Assembly (NCBI GenBank): GCA_900184925.1
Contig: FXYJ02000003.1
Location: 248,001 to 312,000 of the forward strand
Length of the DNA: 64,000 nucleotides
Origin: Ruminococcaceae bacterium HV4-5-B5C
Lineage (GTDB): Bacteria; Bacillota; Clostridia; Oscillospirales; Acutalibacteraceae
Direction: 5' to 3'
Positions 42,769 to 51,512 of this stretch are shown here, in pieces. The position numbers were made by a program, and so were the translations under genes. Positions within the stretch are counted from its first letter, which is position 1; the number at the start of each line of letters is the position of its first letter. The notes below the pieces were generated by a model that was not told the origin of the DNA, did no database searches, and saw only the letters and a program-made list of their open reading frames with translations.

Positions 42769-43731
42769 TCAGTTCTTCTTTACTTCCGCCGGAAGGTTCA
42801 GAGACTGTTCTACGAGGAAGCGCGGGCGGGCCTTGACTTCGCCGTAGATTTTGCCGACGTAGGTGCCAACGACGCCCATGCACAAAAGCAGAATCCCGCC
42901 GAGAAGCCACAGCGACCAGACGCCGATGATCCATGCCGCCGTGCCGTGTGCGCAGTGCGACACAAGAGACCAGATGACGCCGACGAGGCTCACGAACGTG
43001 GTGATCATGCCGAGGCTGAAGATCATCTGGAGCGGCTTTACGCTGAAAGACGTGATGCCGTCCACGGCGAACGAAACCATTTTTTTGAGTGGGTATTTCG
43101 ATTCCCCGGCGAAGCGTTCGTGTCGGTCATAGTAGACGCTGTCGGTGCGGAAGCCAATGAGAGGCACCAGGCCGCGAAGAAACAGGTTGACTTCGCGGTA
43201 TTCGCTCAGCGCGTCGAGCGCACGGCGGCTCATCAGGCGGTAATCCGCATGGTTGTAGACGACGTTTACACCGAGCTTTTCCATGAACTTATAGAACCCG
43301 AGTGCCGTTGTGCGCTTGAACACCGTGTCTGTTTCGCGCCTTTTCCGCACACCGTAGACGATGTCGCAGCCGTCGAGAAATTTCTGCACGAATTCGTCGA
43401 GAATATCGACGTCGTCCTGCAAGTCTGCGTCGAGGCTCACGGCGCAGTCGGCATATTTGCGCGCCGTCATCAGACCGGCCAGAAGCGCGTTCTGGTGGCC
43501 CCGGTTGTGAGCCAGTTTGATGCCGGCCACAAATTCGTTTTCCGCACTGAATTTTGAAATCAGTTCCCATGTGGCGTCGCGGCTGCCGTCATCGACCAGA
43601 AGCATGCAGCTCCCCCTGTCGGCAAGGCCGGCACTCTGCATTTTTTCCAGCTTTTCCGTCAGGCGTTTTACGGTTTCGGGGAGTACTTTTTCTTCGTTGT
43701 AGCAGGGTATGACAAAATACACCACGGGCAT
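42769..43731 (-). CDS. Family 2 polyprenyl-phosphate glycosyltransferase (CsbB/GtrB-like)
   Basis: 320 residues. The catalytic GT2 domain (1-225) shows YFVIPCYNEEKVLPET, LLVDDGSRDATWELI and the DxD-type VSLDADLQDD. Two C-terminal membrane helices (about 228-305, MIFSLGMITTFVSLVGVIW; WSLWLLGGILLLCMGVVG) are typical of transferases that load a sugar onto undecaprenyl phosphate. It begins 15 bp after the YfhO-like gene. The two recall the Bacillus csbB-yfhO pair, in which CsbB makes GlcNAc-P-undecaprenol and YfhO transfers the sugar to lipoteichoic acid. Confidence 0.92.
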   Translation of the reverse strand: MPVVYFVIPCYNEEKVLPETVKRLTEKLEKMQSAGLADRGSCMLLVDDGSRDATWELISKFSAENEFVAGIKLAHNRGHQNALLAGLMTARKYADCAVSLDADLQDDVDILDEFVQKFLDGCDIVYGVRKRRETDTVFKRTTALGFYKFMEKLGVNVVYNHADYRLMSRRALDALSEYREVNLFLRGLVPLIGFRTDSVYYDRHERFAGESKYPLKKMVSFAVDGITSFSVKPLQMIFSLGMITTFVSLVGVIWSLVSHCAHGTAAWIIGVWSLWLLGGILLLCMGVVGTYVGKIYGEVKARPRFLVEQSLNLPAEVKKN

Positions 43732-43746
43732 ATTGCATGACCTCCG

Positions 43747-46164
43747 TTAATTTCCGGTTTCACCGGATTGTTTGTCGCCGCGGCGGGCCGCACGGTTTTT
43801 CCGGCGGTCCTCCGGACGGGTGAAATACCAGTAGAATACGAGAAGGGCGGCTCCGCCGCAGGTCACGGCGGCACCGAGTTTCGCGCCGGGCGTCTGATAA
43901 TTGAAGCGGATGGTTGACGTTCCCTTCGGAACCCGCACCGCCATGAACCCGACGTTAACCTTGATAATGTCGGCGCTTTTTCCGTTGACCTCGGCGCTCC
44001 AGCCGCCTTCCCACGGCACGCTGAAGAACACGAGCCGGTCGGTGTCTGAGGTGAAGGAGGCGGTGAATCCGGCGCTTCCGTAAGAGAACGAGGAGCAGGA
44101 CGTTGCCTTGCGGGCGAGGCAGTCCTCAAAATAAGCGCTCTGTGTGTAGTTTTGGGCATTCAGGTCGAGATGCTTCAGAATTCCGGAATACTTAGGCGCG
44201 TCCGCATCCGCCAGCACGATTGCTTTAAGAAGGAGGAGGTGCCGGTCGGACTGGTTGACGGAGTTGTACTCTGAGCGGGTGATATAGGAATCATAGCTGA
44301 ACCCCATCGGGATGAAATAATTGTTCTCATAGATGCGGCATTTGTTCTGGGTAGTGTAATAGGTCCAGCCGGGCATCAGCGTTTTTCCGTTCGGGTCTTC
44401 AAATGTTCTGCCCGACAGGTCGGCGCAAAATTCCCAGCGGCAGCTTGTCAGGCCGCGAAGCCCGTAAACATTGGTGTCGGGTCGGGAACCGACGTCGCGC
44501 TGCACACCGATGGTGGGGTAAAACTCCATGATGGAGCCCGGCACGATGCTGTGAAACGCCTGAATCGTCGGCATCTGCCAGAACATTGCCTGGTTGTCCA
44601 TGCCGTCGTAGATGTCAATACGGCTGAACTGGCTGCTGTCAGGCAGCTTGATGTCATCTTTCCCGTTCAGCGAACAGGGAATGATCCAGCCGTGGGTATC
44701 GTCGCTCTGCGTCTTGCCGAGCGCGATGAAAAAGGAGGCATAAATCACGGAGACGAGCGTAATGCCAAGTATACACATTTTGAGGAAACGGCCGCGGTCA
44801 CGGCGGAAGTACTGGAACACGATGACGAGCAGAGCAAGGCTCAGCAAAGCAATTGCAAGGTAGGACCAGAAGCGGGTGGGGTAGTCCTCCAGCCCGATGC
44901 CCGTGCTCTGACGAACAGAGGACTGGGAGCTGTCGGCGGCGGAGCGCGGCATCAGCCCGATGGGCAGAGCGATGCCCAGTGTAATGCCGAGTGTCCAGTG
45001 GACGGCGCGCTTCCAGTCTACGTCGGTGTACTGCAGCGCCGCAACGGTCGCAAGCGACATCATCAGCGTCAGCATGTAATACCACCGCGCGTAGTAAGCC
45101 ATGTTGAACAGCTGGAACGAAGCATTCAGAACAGGCACGCAGGCCATGAGGAAAAGAATGAGCAGCAACGTCTTGAGCCAATGTTTTTTGCGGTACTGCA
45201 GGAATGCGATAACGCCGCTCATGCTGAACAGCGGAAGCCATGCTCCGAGCGAAGCCCATTTCGCTTCGGAGTTCGGCGTGAAGTTCGGTCTGGCGGGAAT
45301 GTCCGGCGGGAAGAAGAAGCACTCGAGAATATGAATATAGCGCTGGTTATAGTTATAAAGCAACGCACTCCAGCCCGACGGCGGGTCAAAAACGCGGGGG
45401 TTCTGAATAATTGCGAGAATGGTTGGAATCAGCAGGACGCAGGAGCAGAGAACACCGATGATGGCTTCACTGAACAGCAGCAGAAAGTCCTTAACGCTGA
45501 TGGACCAACTCCCGGTAAACATCCTTACGATCCAGTAAATGATGAGGAAAACAACCTGTCCCACAAAGAAATAATAGTTGACGGTGCAGCAGAGGAAAAC
45601 CGTCAGAGCGAAGACACAGCGGCGGCGGTTATACATGTATTCGTCCATGGCCCAGAGCATGAGCGGGAAAAAGACAATGGCTTCATGGAAGTGGTTGAAA
45701 AAAATATTGTAGACAGAGAACCCTGAAAAAGCGTACAGCATCGCCCCGACGATGGCGTAGTCCGGGTGGCTGACGTACCGCCGCAGGTAAAGGTATGACG
45801 TAAGGGTCGCGCAGCCGAATTTGAGGATCAGAAGCGGACCCATGAGGTGGGGAACCATCCAGCTTGGAAACGGGATGGTCAGCCAGAAGAACGGGCTGCC
45901 GAGAAGGTAAAACGAATAGGAGCCCACAAAATTGGCTCCTAGGTCGGTTGTCCAGCTCCAGCCCCAGTTCCCGCTTCGGATGGCATCGTGGCACATCTGA
46001 TAGAACGGGACCTGCTGAACGTTGAAATCACCGTAAAAAAGAAAATAGCCCTGATCGAAGAGAATAAACGGAATAAAAAAGAGGAATGCAACCCCGAGTC
46101 CGTAAAAAAAAGCTTTCCGCCGGTAATAGCCGGCTGTGCTGCCTCGAATGTCGTGCAGCTGCAT
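43747..46164 (-). CDS. YfhO family multi-pass membrane glycosyltransferase
   Basis: About 805 residues with 12-13 membrane helices and a large C-terminal extracytoplasmic part (residues about 490-760). YfhO-typical features are FDQGYFLFYGDFNVQQVPFYQ near the N-terminus, WSWTTDLGANFVGSYSFY and FSGFSVYNIFFNHFHEAI. Probably transfers the sugar loaded by the adjacent CsbB-like enzyme to a cell-wall polymer. The start is chosen at 46164 (MQLHDIRG); a GTG 3 bases earlier and an ATG at 46185 are alternatives, with GGGAGGGG between. GC and codon use are like the core genome. Confidence 0.88.
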   Translation of the reverse strand: MQLHDIRGSTAGYYRRKAFFYGLGVAFLFFIPFILFDQGYFLFYGDFNVQQVPFYQMCHDAIRSGNWGWSWTTDLGANFVGSYSFYLLGSPFFWLTIPFPSWMVPHLMGPLLILKFGCATLTSYLYLRRYVSHPDYAIVGAMLYAFSGFSVYNIFFNHFHEAIVFFPLMLWAMDEYMYNRRRCVFALTVFLCCTVNYYFFVGQVVFLIIYWIVRMFTGSWSISVKDFLLLFSEAIIGVLCSCVLLIPTILAIIQNPRVFDPPSGWSALLYNYNQRYIHILECFFFPPDIPARPNFTPNSEAKWASLGAWLPLFSMSGVIAFLQYRKKHWLKTLLLILFLMACVPVLNASFQLFNMAYYARWYYMLTLMMSLATVAALQYTDVDWKRAVHWTLGITLGIALPIGLMPRSAADSSQSSVRQSTGIGLEDYPTRFWSYLAIALLSLALLVIVFQYFRRDRGRFLKMCILGITLVSVIYASFFIALGKTQSDDTHGWIIPCSLNGKDDIKLPDSSQFSRIDIYDGMDNQAMFWQMPTIQAFHSIVPGSIMEFYPTIGVQRDVGSRPDTNVYGLRGLTSCRWEFCADLSGRTFEDPNGKTLMPGWTYYTTQNKCRIYENNYFIPMGFSYDSYITRSEYNSVNQSDRHLLLLKAIVLADADAPKYSGILKHLDLNAQNYTQSAYFEDCLARKATSCSSFSYGSAGFTASFTSDTDRLVFFSVPWEGGWSAEVNGKSADIIKVNVGFMAVRVPKGTSTIRFNYQTPGAKLGAAVTCGGAALLVFYWYFTRPEDRRKNRAARRGDKQSGETGN

Positions 46165-46269
46165 CACCGCGCCGCCCCCTCCCAAAGACCAAACTCAAAT
46201 AATTATGTTTATTATAGCATAGGATTTTGGGGAATAAAAACACAAAACTATGAATTCTTCAAATTTCAT

Positions 46270-46298
46270 CTTGAAAAATTCAAGGGGTCCGGTATGAT
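46270..46298 (+). promoter_or_regulatory. Promoter and small palindrome before the HD nucleotidase gene
   Basis: TTGAAA (46271-46276), 16-base spacer and TATGAT (46293-46298) give a promoter about 70 bp before the gene. The palindrome CTTGAA-AAA-TTCAAG (46270-46284) covers the -35 box and could be an operator. Confidence 0.5.
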
Positions 46299-46367
46299 AG
46301 GAAAAGGGAATTTCGGACAGGCGCAGTTTTAGCGGAAGAAACCGCGCCGGGAAAGGGAAAACTGCAA

Positions 46368-46949
46368 ATGTATCATTTTTTTGCCATGCTTTCTCGCATG
46401 AAGTACATCAGCCGCTGGGGGCTTATGCACAACACCCGCAGTGAAAATCTCTGCGAGCACAGCTTCGAAACGGCCGTTGTTGCGCACGCGCTCGCCGTGC
46501 TGCGCAACACAAGGTACGGCGGTCATGTCGACGAGCAGCGGACGGCCCTGCTGGCTCTTTTTCACGACTCCACCGAAATTGTCACCGGCGACATGCCGAC
46601 GCCCGTGAAATACTACAGCCCGAAGATCCGTTCCGCCTACGCCGAGGTGGAAACCGTGGCGCGCGAAAGGCTGCTTGCTTTTCTGCCGAAGGACCTGAAA
46701 CCGACGTACCGGCCTCTTCTCGGCGAGCCGCTGGAAAGTGACAGGGATCTTCTTGTGCTCGTCAAGGCGGCGGACAAAATTTCCGCCGTGATCAAGTGTG
46801 TGGAAGAGCGTCGAATGGGCAACCGCGAGTTTGCGAATGCGGAAGAGACACTCCGGAAGACGATCGTGCAGATGCATCTGCCGGAAGCAGACTGCTTCAT
46901 GGAGGAGTTCCTGCCGTCCTACAGCCTGACGCTCGACGAACAGGAATGA
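46368..46949 (+). CDS. YfbR-like HD-domain 5'-deoxynucleotidase
   Basis: 193 residues. HD-superfamily phosphohydrolase that removes phosphate from deoxynucleoside monophosphates. Metal ligands visible: His in LCEHSFETAVVAH, the HD pair in LLALFHDSTEIVTGDMPTPVKYY, and the late Asp in LLVLVKAADKISAVIKCVEE, all typical of YfbR. Length matches YfbR (about 199). 32 bp before the decarboxylase-like gene. Confidence 0.88.
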   Translation: MYHFFAMLSRMKYISRWGLMHNTRSENLCEHSFETAVVAHALAVLRNTRYGGHVDEQRTALLALFHDSTEIVTGDMPTPVKYYSPKIRSAYAEVETVARERLLAFLPKDLKPTYRPLLGEPLESDRDLLVLVKAADKISAVIKCVEERRMGNREFANAEETLRKTIVQMHLPEADCFMEEFLPSYSLTLDEQE

Positions 46950-46981
46950 CGGGCGCGCGATTTTCAGAGGAGGATGGACGG

Positions 46982-48265
46982 ATGCCCGCACCGCTTTATG
47001 ACGCTCTCGTGAGACACCGGGATCTCGGACGCGCCTCGTTTCATACGCCGGGCCATAAAAACAGTCCGGCGGCGCTGCCGCCGGACCTGTATACGCTCGA
47101 TTTCACGGAACTGCCGGATACCGACAGCCTGTTTGACGCGTCCGGGCCGATTCTGGAGGCGGAGCGCCTGGCTGCGGAGCTTTTCGGAACGGCGCGTACC
47201 TGCTTTTCCGCCGGAGGATGCACCCTCTGCATTCAGGCCATGCTGCGACTTGCCCTTCCGCGGGGAGGAAAAATCCTCTGCTCCCGTGTCATCCATCGCG
47301 GCGCGGTGAATGCCATGGCGCTGCTCGGCCTCGAGCCGGTCTGGGCCATGCCGGAGAATGTTGCTGCGGCGCTCAAAGCAAACCCGGACGTCGGAGCCGT
47401 TTATGTGACAAGCCCGGACTATTACGGCAGACTGCTCGATATTGCCTCGATCTCCGCCGCCTGTGCAGGAAGAGAGATTCCCCTGCTTGTAGACAACGCC
47501 CACGGCGCGCACCTGATGTTCACGCACCCGAGGCTGCATCCCCTCCTTTTCGGAGCAGCAATGACTGCGGATTCCGCGCATAAGACGCTCGGGGTCCTGA
47601 CGGGCGGCGCGTGGCTTCAGATTGGTGAAAAGCGTTACGCCGAAGACGCAAAGCGCGCGATGGCGCTGTTCGGTTCGACAAGCCCCTCCTACCCTGTGAT
47701 GGTTTCGCTCGACCGGGCAGGGGAGTGGCTCCGGACGCACCCGGACGCTTTTCTTCCCGTTCAGCAACGCGCTGCGGAAATTCGCGAACTGGCGGCGAGC
47801 CGTGAAATTGCCGTGCCGGAAGGCGTGTGCGACCCGACTCGCATCACGCTTGAAACAGCCTCGGTCGGTCTGCCCGGGACACAGGCGGCGGAGCTGTTCC
47901 GCAGGGCCGGCGTTGAACCGGAATACGCCGATGCACGGTATGTCGTGCTGATTGCGACGCCGTTCAATACGGAGAACGATTTCCGCCGTGCCCGGGACGC
48001 GGTACGGAGCTTTCCGACTGGAAAGCCGCTTCCGCGCGGGCAGGAGCTTCCGCCGCTTCCTCCCGCTGCGATGGAGCTGCGCGAGGCGATTTTCGCCGCA
48101 GCGGAAACAGTGCCGCTCAAAAACGCCGTAGGCCGGGTAGCCGCGGAGGCCGCCTGTCCGTGTCCTCCCGGAGTGCCTGTTGTGATGCCCGGGGAGCGCG
48201 TGACGATCGAGGCAGCGGAGTTTTTGCTCGGGTATGGCTTTTTTGAGCTTGAAGTGATAAAATAA
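46982..48265 (+). CDS. Orn/Lys/Arg decarboxylase-like PLP enzyme (YaaO type)
   Basis: 427 residues, shorter than classical inducible decarboxylases. Fold type I PLP enzyme: SFHTPGHKNSPA at the N-terminus, SAGGCTLCIQAML, CSRVIHRGAVNAM, VDNAHGAHLMF and the PLP lysine motif ADSAHKTLGVLTGGAWLQ near residue 200. A C-terminal Orn_DC-type domain (about 345-427) follows. The start at 46982 is supported by AGAGGAGG. The gene opens a cluster that in Bacillus runs yaaO-tmk-yaaQ-yaaR-holB-yaaT, so it corresponds to YaaO. Substrate not known (arginine or lysine). Confidence 0.9.
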   Translation: MPAPLYDALVRHRDLGRASFHTPGHKNSPAALPPDLYTLDFTELPDTDSLFDASGPILEAERLAAELFGTARTCFSAGGCTLCIQAMLRLALPRGGKILCSRVIHRGAVNAMALLGLEPVWAMPENVAAALKANPDVGAVYVTSPDYYGRLLDIASISAACAGREIPLLVDNAHGAHLMFTHPRLHPLLFGAAMTADSAHKTLGVLTGGAWLQIGEKRYAEDAKRAMALFGSTSPSYPVMVSLDRAGEWLRTHPDAFLPVQQRAAEIRELAASREIAVPEGVCDPTRITLETASVGLPGTQAAELFRRAGVEPEYADARYVVLIATPFNTENDFRRARDAVRSFPTGKPLPRGQELPPLPPAAMELREAIFAAAETVPLKNAVGRVAAEAACPCPPGVPVVMPGERVTIEAAEFLLGYGFFELEVIK

Positions 48266-48341
48266 GTATGAGACCGGCATATAATCTACCGGAACTGCTG
48301 TGTCACAGGAGGATACAGGACAGCATGGGAGGAGATTCAAG

Positions 48342-48665
48342 ATGAAACTTGTAATGGCGGTCGTCGGAAGCGACGACAGCGGCAGTGTTGCCGCCGCCCT
48401 GACAAAGGACGGGTTTTCCGTCACCAAACTCGCGACTACGGGAGGATTCCTGAAATCAGGAAACACGACGTTTATTGTCGGCACGGACGACGACAAGGTT
48501 GACCAGGTGATTGATATCATCGCAAAGCAGAGCCGCCGCCGCGCGCAGCTTGTGCCGAGCACGACCACAATGGATATGGGAATGTATTCTGCATATCCGG
48601 TCGAGGTTACGGTGGGAGGCTCAACAATCTTTGTGATGAACGTGGAACGGTTCGAAAAAGTATGA
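48342..48665 (+). CDS. darA: Cyclic di-AMP receptor DarA (PstA/YaaQ)
   Basis: 107 residues, PII-like c-di-AMP-binding protein. MKLVMAVVGSDDSGSVAAALTKDGFSVTKLATTGGFLKSGNTTF has the conserved TKLATTGGFL(K/R)xGNTT region, and the rest TTTMDMGMYSAYPVEVTVGGSTIFVMNVERFEKV is equally typical. It forms trimers and binds c-di-AMP at subunit interfaces; the target of the complex is unknown. The ATG has GGAGGAG at good spacing. The stop overlaps the holB start by 4 bases. Confidence 0.96.
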   Translation: MKLVMAVVGSDDSGSVAAALTKDGFSVTKLATTGGFLKSGNTTFIVGTDDDKVDQVIDIIAKQSRRRAQLVPSTTTMDMGMYSAYPVEVTVGGSTIFVMNVERFEKV

Positions 48666-49531
48666 GTATCCGGTTTGCCGGTCCGGAGGGCGGCGCGGAG
48701 ATTCAGGAGGCCCTTTCCCTGGCATTTGAGGGGGAAAGGTTCCCTCACGCCGTTCTTCTGGAAGGCGGACCCGGGAGCGGGACGGACAGGCTCGCGGCGG
48801 ATCTCGCCCGCGCGGCCGTATGCCTTTCGCCCGGCGAAAAGCCCTGCGGCGTTTGCTCGGGCTGCGTCAAGGCGGCAGCAGGTTCGCACCCCGATATTTT
48901 TACGGTTGACGGCGACGCCGATACGCGCGCCTTCCCTGTGGATACGATCCGGCAGATTCGCTCGGACGCCTATGTGAGGCCCAACGAGGCCCCACGCAGG
49001 GTGTTTGTGCTGCTCGGCGTTCAGAATATGTCTGAGATTTCACAGAACGCGCTTCTTAAGGTTCTTGAGGAACCGCCCCGGAATGTGTTTTTTGTTCTGA
49101 CGGCGGTAAGTGCGGCGGCGCTTCTGCCTACGGTGCGGTCTCGCGTTCAGGTCTTTTCTGCGGCGGGCGGCGGTCTGCCCGGTGACTGGGAAACGGCGGA
49201 ACGCCTTGCGCGCGCCGTCCTCGCCCCGGCCGAGGCGGAACTCGTTTTTGCGGCGGCTGGCTTTGCCGGAAACCGCGAAACATTCCGCGGGGTGCTGCGG
49301 CAGCTTTCCGCACTGTTCCGTGATGCGTTGGCGGGCCGTTCCGGCGGAACGGCGATGATTTCGGGCCGGGAAGAAACGGCCGCGTTCCTGAGCGGCGGCC
49401 TGACGCGCAGGAGCCTGATGCGTATGCTTGAGGAAACGGAAACGGCGCGGGCCGCGCTGGAACAAAATGCGAATACCGCCTTGCTTGCCGCGGATTACTG
49501 TGCGCGGCTCAGTACGGCGGCGGGACGATAG
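48662..49531 (+). CDS. holB: DNA polymerase III delta' subunit HolB
   Basis: 289 residues, clamp-loader subunit. AAA+ fold: LLEGGPGSGTDRLAADLARAAVC (Walker A-like, with Thr in place of Lys, as often in delta'), the zinc motif CGVCSGC, and ISQNALLKVLEEPPRNVFFVLTA containing the delta' sensor region. It starts inside the darA stop (ATGA overlap), so it is translationally coupled. The place between darA and ricT matches the Bacillus order. Confidence 0.92.
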   Translation: MSIRFAGPEGGAEIQEALSLAFEGERFPHAVLLEGGPGSGTDRLAADLARAAVCLSPGEKPCGVCSGCVKAAAGSHPDIFTVDGDADTRAFPVDTIRQIRSDAYVRPNEAPRRVFVLLGVQNMSEISQNALLKVLEEPPRNVFFVLTAVSAAALLPTVRSRVQVFSAAGGGLPGDWETAERLARAVLAPAEAELVFAAAGFAGNRETFRGVLRQLSALFRDALAGRSGGTAMISGREETAAFLSGGLTRRSLMRMLEETETARAALEQNANTALLAADYCARLSTAAGR

Positions 49532-49549
49532 GATTAGAGGGGGGCCGGT

Positions 49550-50419
49550 ATGGCGGAAGTCGTAGGCGTACGTTTTAAAAACGTCGGAAAAGTATATTAT
49601 TTTGACCCTGACGGGAACAGCCTGAAAAAGGGCGATCAGGTCATTGTGGAAACTGCGCGCGGCGTTGAGTGCGGCGAAGTGGCCATGGAAAACAGAACCG
49701 TGGGCGACGAGGAAATCGTTCAGCCCCTCAAAAAGCTGATCCGTTCCGCCACGCAGGAAGACCTCCGGCGGGTCGAGGAAAACCGGAAAAAAGAAAAGAA
49801 TGCGTTTCAGGTCTGCCTTCGCAAGATCGCCTCGCATAAGCTTGACATGAAGCTGGTCGACGTGGAGTATACGTTTGACAACTCCAAAATCCTGTTTTAC
49901 TTCACGGCGGACGGACGCGTGGACTTCCGCGAACTGGTGAAGGATCTGGCTTCCGTGTTTCGCACCCGCATTGAGCTGCGGCAGATCGGCGTGCGCGACG
50001 AGGCGAAGATGCTTGGCGGGCTCGGCGTGTGCGGCCGTCCGTTCTGCTGTTCCACGTTCCTCGGCGGGTTTCAGCCCGTTTCCATTAAAATGGCGAAGGA
50101 ACAGGGACTTTCGCTCAACCCGGTGAAAATCTCGGGCATCTGCGGCAGACTGATGTGCTGCCTCAAATATGAGCAGGATGCCTATTCGGAAATGCTGCGT
50201 TTTGTACCGGCCCCGAATTCCGTCGTGATGACGCCGCAGGGCAGAGGCGTCGTAACGGAACAGAATCTGCTGAGCGGCATCGTTCAGGTTCGGCTTGACA
50301 ACGCCGCCGATGCGGCTGTCCACCCTTATCGCTACACCGACGTCAAAGTGATCAGAAGCGCGAAGGGAACCTCCGCAAAGACCGAAAATTCAGGCGCCGC
50401 GAAGACGGAAGACGAATAG
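49550..50419 (+). CDS. ricT: RicT/YaaT PSP1-family regulatory protein
   Basis: 289 residues, PSP1 domain protein. RicT with RicA and RicF forms the Y-complex, which guides RNase Y to mature operon mRNAs in Bacillus. PSP1 region about 60-150 (FDPDGNSLKKGDQVIVETARGVECGEV begins near the N-terminus). Conserved Cys motifs near residues 163-170 (CGRPFCC) and 200-207 (CGRLMCC) match the [4Fe-4S] ligand region. The C-terminal tail is short and acidic. GGGGG lies 9 bases before ATG. Confidence 0.93.
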   Translation: MAEVVGVRFKNVGKVYYFDPDGNSLKKGDQVIVETARGVECGEVAMENRTVGDEEIVQPLKKLIRSATQEDLRRVEENRKKEKNAFQVCLRKIASHKLDMKLVDVEYTFDNSKILFYFTADGRVDFRELVKDLASVFRTRIELRQIGVRDEAKMLGGLGVCGRPFCCSTFLGGFQPVSIKMAKEQGLSLNPVKISGICGRLMCCLKYEQDAYSEMLRFVPAPNSVVMTPQGRGVVTEQNLLSGIVQVRLDNAADAAVHPYRYTDVKVIRSAKGTSAKTENSGAAKTEDE

Positions 50420-50500
50420 TCCGGATGTGAAAATCCTGTTGCAATTTCGCGGTTTTATGGTACAATGGTTAAGAAATCTACGAGATGGAGGTGTCCCAGT

Positions 50501-50671
50501 ATGGCTTATAAGATCAGCGACGACTGCATTTCCTGCGGCGCTTGCGCGGGCGAGTGCCCGGTGGGAGCAATTTCCGAAGGTGACGGCAAATTCGAGATTG
50601 ATCCCGAAAAATGCACCGAGTGCGGTTCCTGCGCTTCCGTGTGCCCGGTCGGCGCACCGAAACAGGATTAA
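50501..50671 (+). CDS. 2[4Fe-4S] ferredoxin, 56 aa
   Basis: Clostridial-type ferredoxin. Two full cluster motifs: CISCGACAGECP and CTECGSCASVCP, each CxxCxxCxxxCP, so both clusters can form. 56 residues is the classical length. GGAGG lies 9 bases before ATG. It sits in the ricT-trmN6 interval where Bacillus carries yabA. Electron partner unknown. Confidence 0.97.
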   Translation: MAYKISDDCISCGACAGECPVGAISEGDGKFEIDPEKCTECGSCASVCPVGAPKQD

Positions 50672-50741
50672 TGCAATCAGGAAAGTGCAGGCGGAGCGCG
50701 CGGGCGCCCCGCCTTTTCTCTTTGCCGGAGGAGGACGTGCG

Positions 50742-51512
50742 GTGCGGATGAGTGAAAATGCGGCCTGCGGTCTTCGCGGCGGCGAGCATCTTGAGCCGCT
50801 GTCGAAATGCGCCGCGGTGATCGTGGGCAACGGCTATTCTTTTAATACGGACACCATCCTTCTCGCGGTATTTTCCATGCCGAAAAAGGGGGAGACCTGC
50901 GCGGATTTCGGCACAGGGTGCGGAACGATCCCGCTGCTCTGGTGCGCTCGCTCGGAACCGGGAGGCGTGCTGGCGGCCGAAATCCAGCCGGCAGCGTGTG
51001 ACATGGCGCGGCGTTCCGTCCGGTTCAACGGGTTTGAAGGAACGATCCGCGTCGCTGAGTGCGATGTGAGAAATCTGCGCCGGCAGGAACAGATTCCCGC
51101 CGGGTCGCTCGATCTCATTGCCTGCAACCCGCCGTACAAAGAAGCAGGAACGGGCGGGCCGAGCGTCTCCGAGGAGGAACGTATCGCCCGGCACGAGACG
51201 GTCTGCGGCTTTGCGGAGATTGCCGCGGCGGCTGCTGATCTGCTCCGCTGGGGAGGACGCTTCTGCTGCTGTATGCGTCCCGAACGGCTGTGCGGTACGA
51301 TGGCTGCTCTGCGGGAAGCGGGGCTGGAGCCGAAGAAACTGCGTCTTGTGCAGCAGAGACCGTCGTCGGCTCCCTTTCTGTTTCTGCTGCAGGCGAACCG
51401 GGGCGGGAAACCGGGTATGACCGTTGCGCCGACGCTGATGATAGAGGAAAACGGCGGTCTGTCGGAAGAGATGATCCGTATTTACGGCGATTACAGGGAG
51501 GGAAGAACATGA
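50742..51512 (+). CDS. tRNA1(Val) (adenine37-N6)-methyltransferase-type protein TrmN6
   Basis: 256 residues, SAM-dependent N6-adenine methyltransferase (YabB/TrmN6 family). SAM motif ADFGTGCGTIPLLW near residue 55 and the active-site tetrapeptide NPPY in LIACNPPYKEAG. GTG 50742 is the preferred start (GGAGG 7 bases upstream), with ATG 50748 as an alternative. The stop overlaps the rsmI start by 4 bases. The order trmN6-rsmI matches Bacillus yabB-yabC. Confidence 0.88.
   Translation: MRMSENAACGLRGGEHLEPLSKCAAVIVGNGYSFNTDTILLAVFSMPKKGETCADFGTGCGTIPLLWCARSEPGGVLAAEIQPAACDMARRSVRFNGFEGTIRVAECDVRNLRRQEQIPAGSLDLIACNPPYKEAGTGGPSVSEEERIARHETVCGFAEIAAAAADLLRWGGRFCCCMRPERLCGTMAALREAGLEPKKLRLVQQRPSSAPFLFLLQANRGGKPGMTVAPTLMIEENGGLSEEMIRIYGDYREGRT

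Noticed and set aside
46964-48889. 641-codon minus-strand frame opposite the decarboxylase and darA genes
   Set aside because: It runs across three real plus-strand genes with family-level matches and shows no domain; it is a GC-driven shadow.
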